A stretch of DNA of 8,096 bases from an uncultured Clostridia bacterium (GTDB taxonomy: Bacteria > Bacillota > Clostridia > Peptostreptococcales > Anaerovoracaceae). This document shows positions 6,964 through 8,096 of the stretch, in pieces. Numbering within the stretch: position 1 is the first letter of the stretch; the number at the start of each line of letters is the position of its first letter. The notes under the pieces were generated by a model that made no database searches, was not told where the DNA came from, and was given only the letters and a program-made list of their open reading frames with translations. A program made the position numbers and the translations under genes. The DNA is taken from NCBI GenBank assembly GCA_934234035.1, contig CAKQHH010000044.1, positions 1 through 8,096 on the forward strand, given 5' to 3'.

Positions 6964-7011
6964 GGATTCTCCCTATAAAAAAAACAATACTCTACATTTC
7001 TATACACTAGA

Positions 7012-7038
7012 ATTTTACCACATCCCGCGTTTTGTAAA
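7012..7038 (-). promoter_or_regulatory. Probable extended -10 promoter of the EFR1-type gene
   Basis: On the minus strand TGG precedes TAAAAT (7017-7012), giving an extended -10. TTTACA (7038-7033) is a fair -35 at a short 15-bp spacing. The leader would be about 40 bases, AT-rich, and ends in the GGGAG ribosome binding site. The short spacing lowers confidence. Confidence 0.45.
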
Positions 7039-7161
7039 TGGTCGCATTGTGAAGAAATGATGTGACGAACAGAAATAGTTTTCCACAGAAATATGTCGGT
7101 CGCCTCCGCCTCTGCCGATGCTTTTTTTACAGGAATTTTTCTGCAAAAATACAATTTCGGG

Positions 7162-7190
7162 ATATCATATTTTCCGAAAAGTGCTATACT
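7162..7190 (+). promoter_or_regulatory. Extended -10 promoter of mgsA
   Basis: TGCTATACT (7182-7190) is an extended -10 with five of six consensus bases. The -35 position (ATATCA, 7162-7167, 17-bp spacer) matches only weakly. Transcription would start near 7197, with a leader of about 19 bases carrying the AAGGAGG ribosome binding site. Together with the opposing promoter near 7012-7038 it makes 6964-7215 a divergent control region. A direct repeat ACAGAAATA (7069-7077, 7085-7093) lies between them, of unknown meaning. Confidence 0.6.
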
Positions 7191-7215
7191 GAACGCAAAT
7201 AAGGAGGTGAAGAAT

Positions 7216-7707
7216 ATGGCAGACATTACAAGAAAACTCGGCCTGCAAAAGCGGATTGCGCTGATTGCTCACGACCACAAGAAGGAAGCGATGATCCGGT
7301 GGTGCCAGAAGAACCGGGACATTTTGGGGCAGCATTTCCTCTGCGGAACCGGAACCACGGCGCGGCTGATTTCCGAGAACACCGGTCTTCCGGTAGAAGC
7401 GCTGAAGAGCGGTCCTTTGGGCGGCGACCAGGAAGTGGGGGCCCGCATCGCGGAAGGGAAAATCGACATGGTGATTTTCTTCAGCGACCCGCTGGAAGCC
7501 CAGCCTCACGATCCGGATATCAAGGCGCTGCTTCGAATCGCAAACGTGTACGATGTGCCTTTTGCCAACAACCGGTCCACGGCGGACTTCATGATCCACA
7601 GTGATTTCTTCAACCGGGAATACACCTGCATCAGCGAGGATTACACCGATATGAATCAGCGCAGGGTTCAGGACATCCAGGAAGAAATCGACAGTTCCGA
7701 GAAATAG
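7216..7707 (+). CDS. mgsA: Methylglyoxal synthase
   Basis: This cytoplasmic enzyme of 163 residues converts dihydroxyacetone phosphate to methylglyoxal and phosphate, a bypass of lower glycolysis used when sugar phosphates build up or phosphate is short. Key positions match the E. coli enzyme, even in numbering: H19-D20, K23, GTGTTARL (44-51) for phosphate binding, SGPLGGDQ (65-72) with catalytic D71, DPL (91-93), and QPHDPD (96-101) with H98 and D101. The tail after about residue 150 is acidic and slightly longer than in E. coli (152 residues). The reading frame stays open back to 7093, but the ATG at 7216 has a perfect AAGGAGG site eight bases upstream and the promoter lies inside the would-be extension, so 7216 is the start. 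The gene is alone on the plus strand, with its own promoter and terminator. Confidence 0.96.
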   Translation: MADITRKLGLQKRIALIAHDHKKEAMIRWCQKNRDILGQHFLCGTGTTARLISENTGLPVEALKSGPLGGDQEVGARIAEGKIDMVIFFSDPLEAQPHDPDIKALLRIANVYDVPFANNRSTADFMIHSDFFNREYTCISEDYTDMNQRRVQDIQEEIDSSEK

Positions 7708-7770
7708 GATGAACTGGCGGATTTAAACCCATCGAAACCGAGGAAAGATTGACTGGCGGCAAGACCCGAC

Positions 7771-7825
7771 AAAAGCGGAACGGACCCGGAGGCTCCGGGT
7801 GCTTTCACGCTTTTTGTTATTTTTT
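7771..7825 (+). terminator. Two-part rho-independent terminator after mgsA
   Basis: An inner 7-bp stem ACCCGGA/TCCGGGT (7784-7790, 7794-7800) with loop GGC sits inside an outer stem AAAAGCG/CGCTTTT (7771-7777, 7809-7815). T-runs follow at 7811-7815 and 7820-7825. It begins about 64 bp after the mgsA stop. The preceding spacer contains ACTGGCGG twice (from about 7714 and 7752) but no gene. Confidence 0.75.
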
Positions 7826-8096
7826 GGCGCGGCCGGCGCAGGGCTTTGCGCGACGGAGGGCCGGGCGGCGGAGGGCTTTGCGCGGCGGCGACCGGCCGGC
7901 GCGGATTTGGTGCACGATTCCCCGCAAAACCCTGTTCCTCCGTTCCCTTTGCACCAAGTCTGGGAGCCTTTTTGGCGAACGGCCGGCGTGGATTTGGTGC
8001 ACGTATTCCCGCAAAACCCGTTCCTTCGTTTCCTTTGCACCAAGTCCGGGTGCCTTTTCGGCGATTGGCCGGCGCAGACTTGGTGCACGAATTCCC
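7826..8096. repeat. Tandem array of ~86-bp hairpin-forming repeats, cut by the window end
   Basis: Units begin at 7894 (87 bp), 7981 (86 bp) and 8067 (30 bp seen, then the window ends). Each opens GGCCGGCG and holds TTTGGTGCACG, then CCCGCAAAACCC, a GTTCCTYCGTT block, TTTGCACCAAGT and GCCTTTTYGGCG. Within a unit GATTTGGTGCA and TGCACCAAGTC (7904-7914 with 7950-7960; 7991-8001 with 8036-8046) can form an 11-bp stem with one wobble. A decayed unit at 7831-7893 shares the 11-base opening GGCCGGCGCAG and contains AGGGCTTTGCGCG twice (7840-7852, 7872-7884). Frames open through the array, such as 7723-8088 on the minus strand, read the repeat itself, are Lys/Arg/Cys/Ser-rich, lack ribosome binding sites and are unlikely to be genes. 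The reverse complement matches the repeats at 112-275. The function is unknown. Confidence 0.8.

Noticed and set aside
7093..7215. N-terminal extension of methylglyoxal synthase from the ATG at 7093
   Set aside because: The mgsA promoter and a perfect AAGGAGG site lie inside it, and the enzyme from 7216 already aligns residue for residue with the family.
7723..8088. Minus-strand frame (121 codons) with repeated Cys/Lys/Arg-rich words, at first like a small repeat protein
   Set aside because: Its protein repeats only mirror the 86-87-bp DNA repeat, which changes frame when a unit is 86 bp long. It lacks a ribosome binding site and runs into the mgsA terminator.
7826..8096. CRISPR array
   Set aside because: The similarity runs across whole ~86-bp units with no short constant repeat alternating with unique spacers, and no cas genes are near.

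Overview
The window looks like a chromosomal segment of a GC-rich anaerobic Clostridia-type Firmicute. The evidence is an IPM-synthase-like Re-type citrate synthase beside a one-piece aconitase and an IDH/IPMDH-family dehydrogenase, a flavodoxin-plus-2[4Fe-4S] (EFR1-type) protein, strong AGGAGG-type ribosome binding sites and clean sigma-A promoters. I cannot assign a family or genus from sequence alone.

Layout from left to right. 1-275: GC-rich non-coding DNA with about two copies of an ~86-bp repeat. 288-313: a strong symmetric terminator. 410-1351 (-): AEC-family membrane transporter with its own extended -10 promoter. 1438-5943 (-): a tight three-gene operon, transcribed in the order Re-citrate synthase, aconitase, isocitrate dehydrogenase. 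It is driven by a near-consensus promoter (TTGACA, 17 bp, TAGAAT) at 6006-6034. Its leader could encode an 8-residue peptide. 6081-6127: terminator of the next gene. 6139-6963 (-): EFR1-type flavodoxin/ferredoxin protein. 6964-7215: 252-bp divergent promoter region. 7216-7707 (+): methylglyoxal synthase (mgsA), followed by a two-part terminator. 7826-8096: tandem array of the same ~86-bp repeat family as at the left edge, in opposite orientation and running off the window.

How the genes work together: the operon encodes the oxidative half of an incomplete TCA cycle (oxaloacetate + acetyl-CoA to citrate, isocitrate and 2-oxoglutarate), in anaerobes mainly a glutamate-family biosynthetic route. 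The AEC transporter may move an organic acid, but nothing in the window fixes its substrate. EFR1 and MgsA are separate transcription units with redox and glycolytic-overflow themes.

The genes are ordinary for such an organism. The less explained parts are the flanking inverted repeat family, whose stem shows compensatory changes, the possible P/E/Q/R-rich leader peptide before a glutamate-precursor operon, and a possible second start in the isocitrate dehydrogenase gene.
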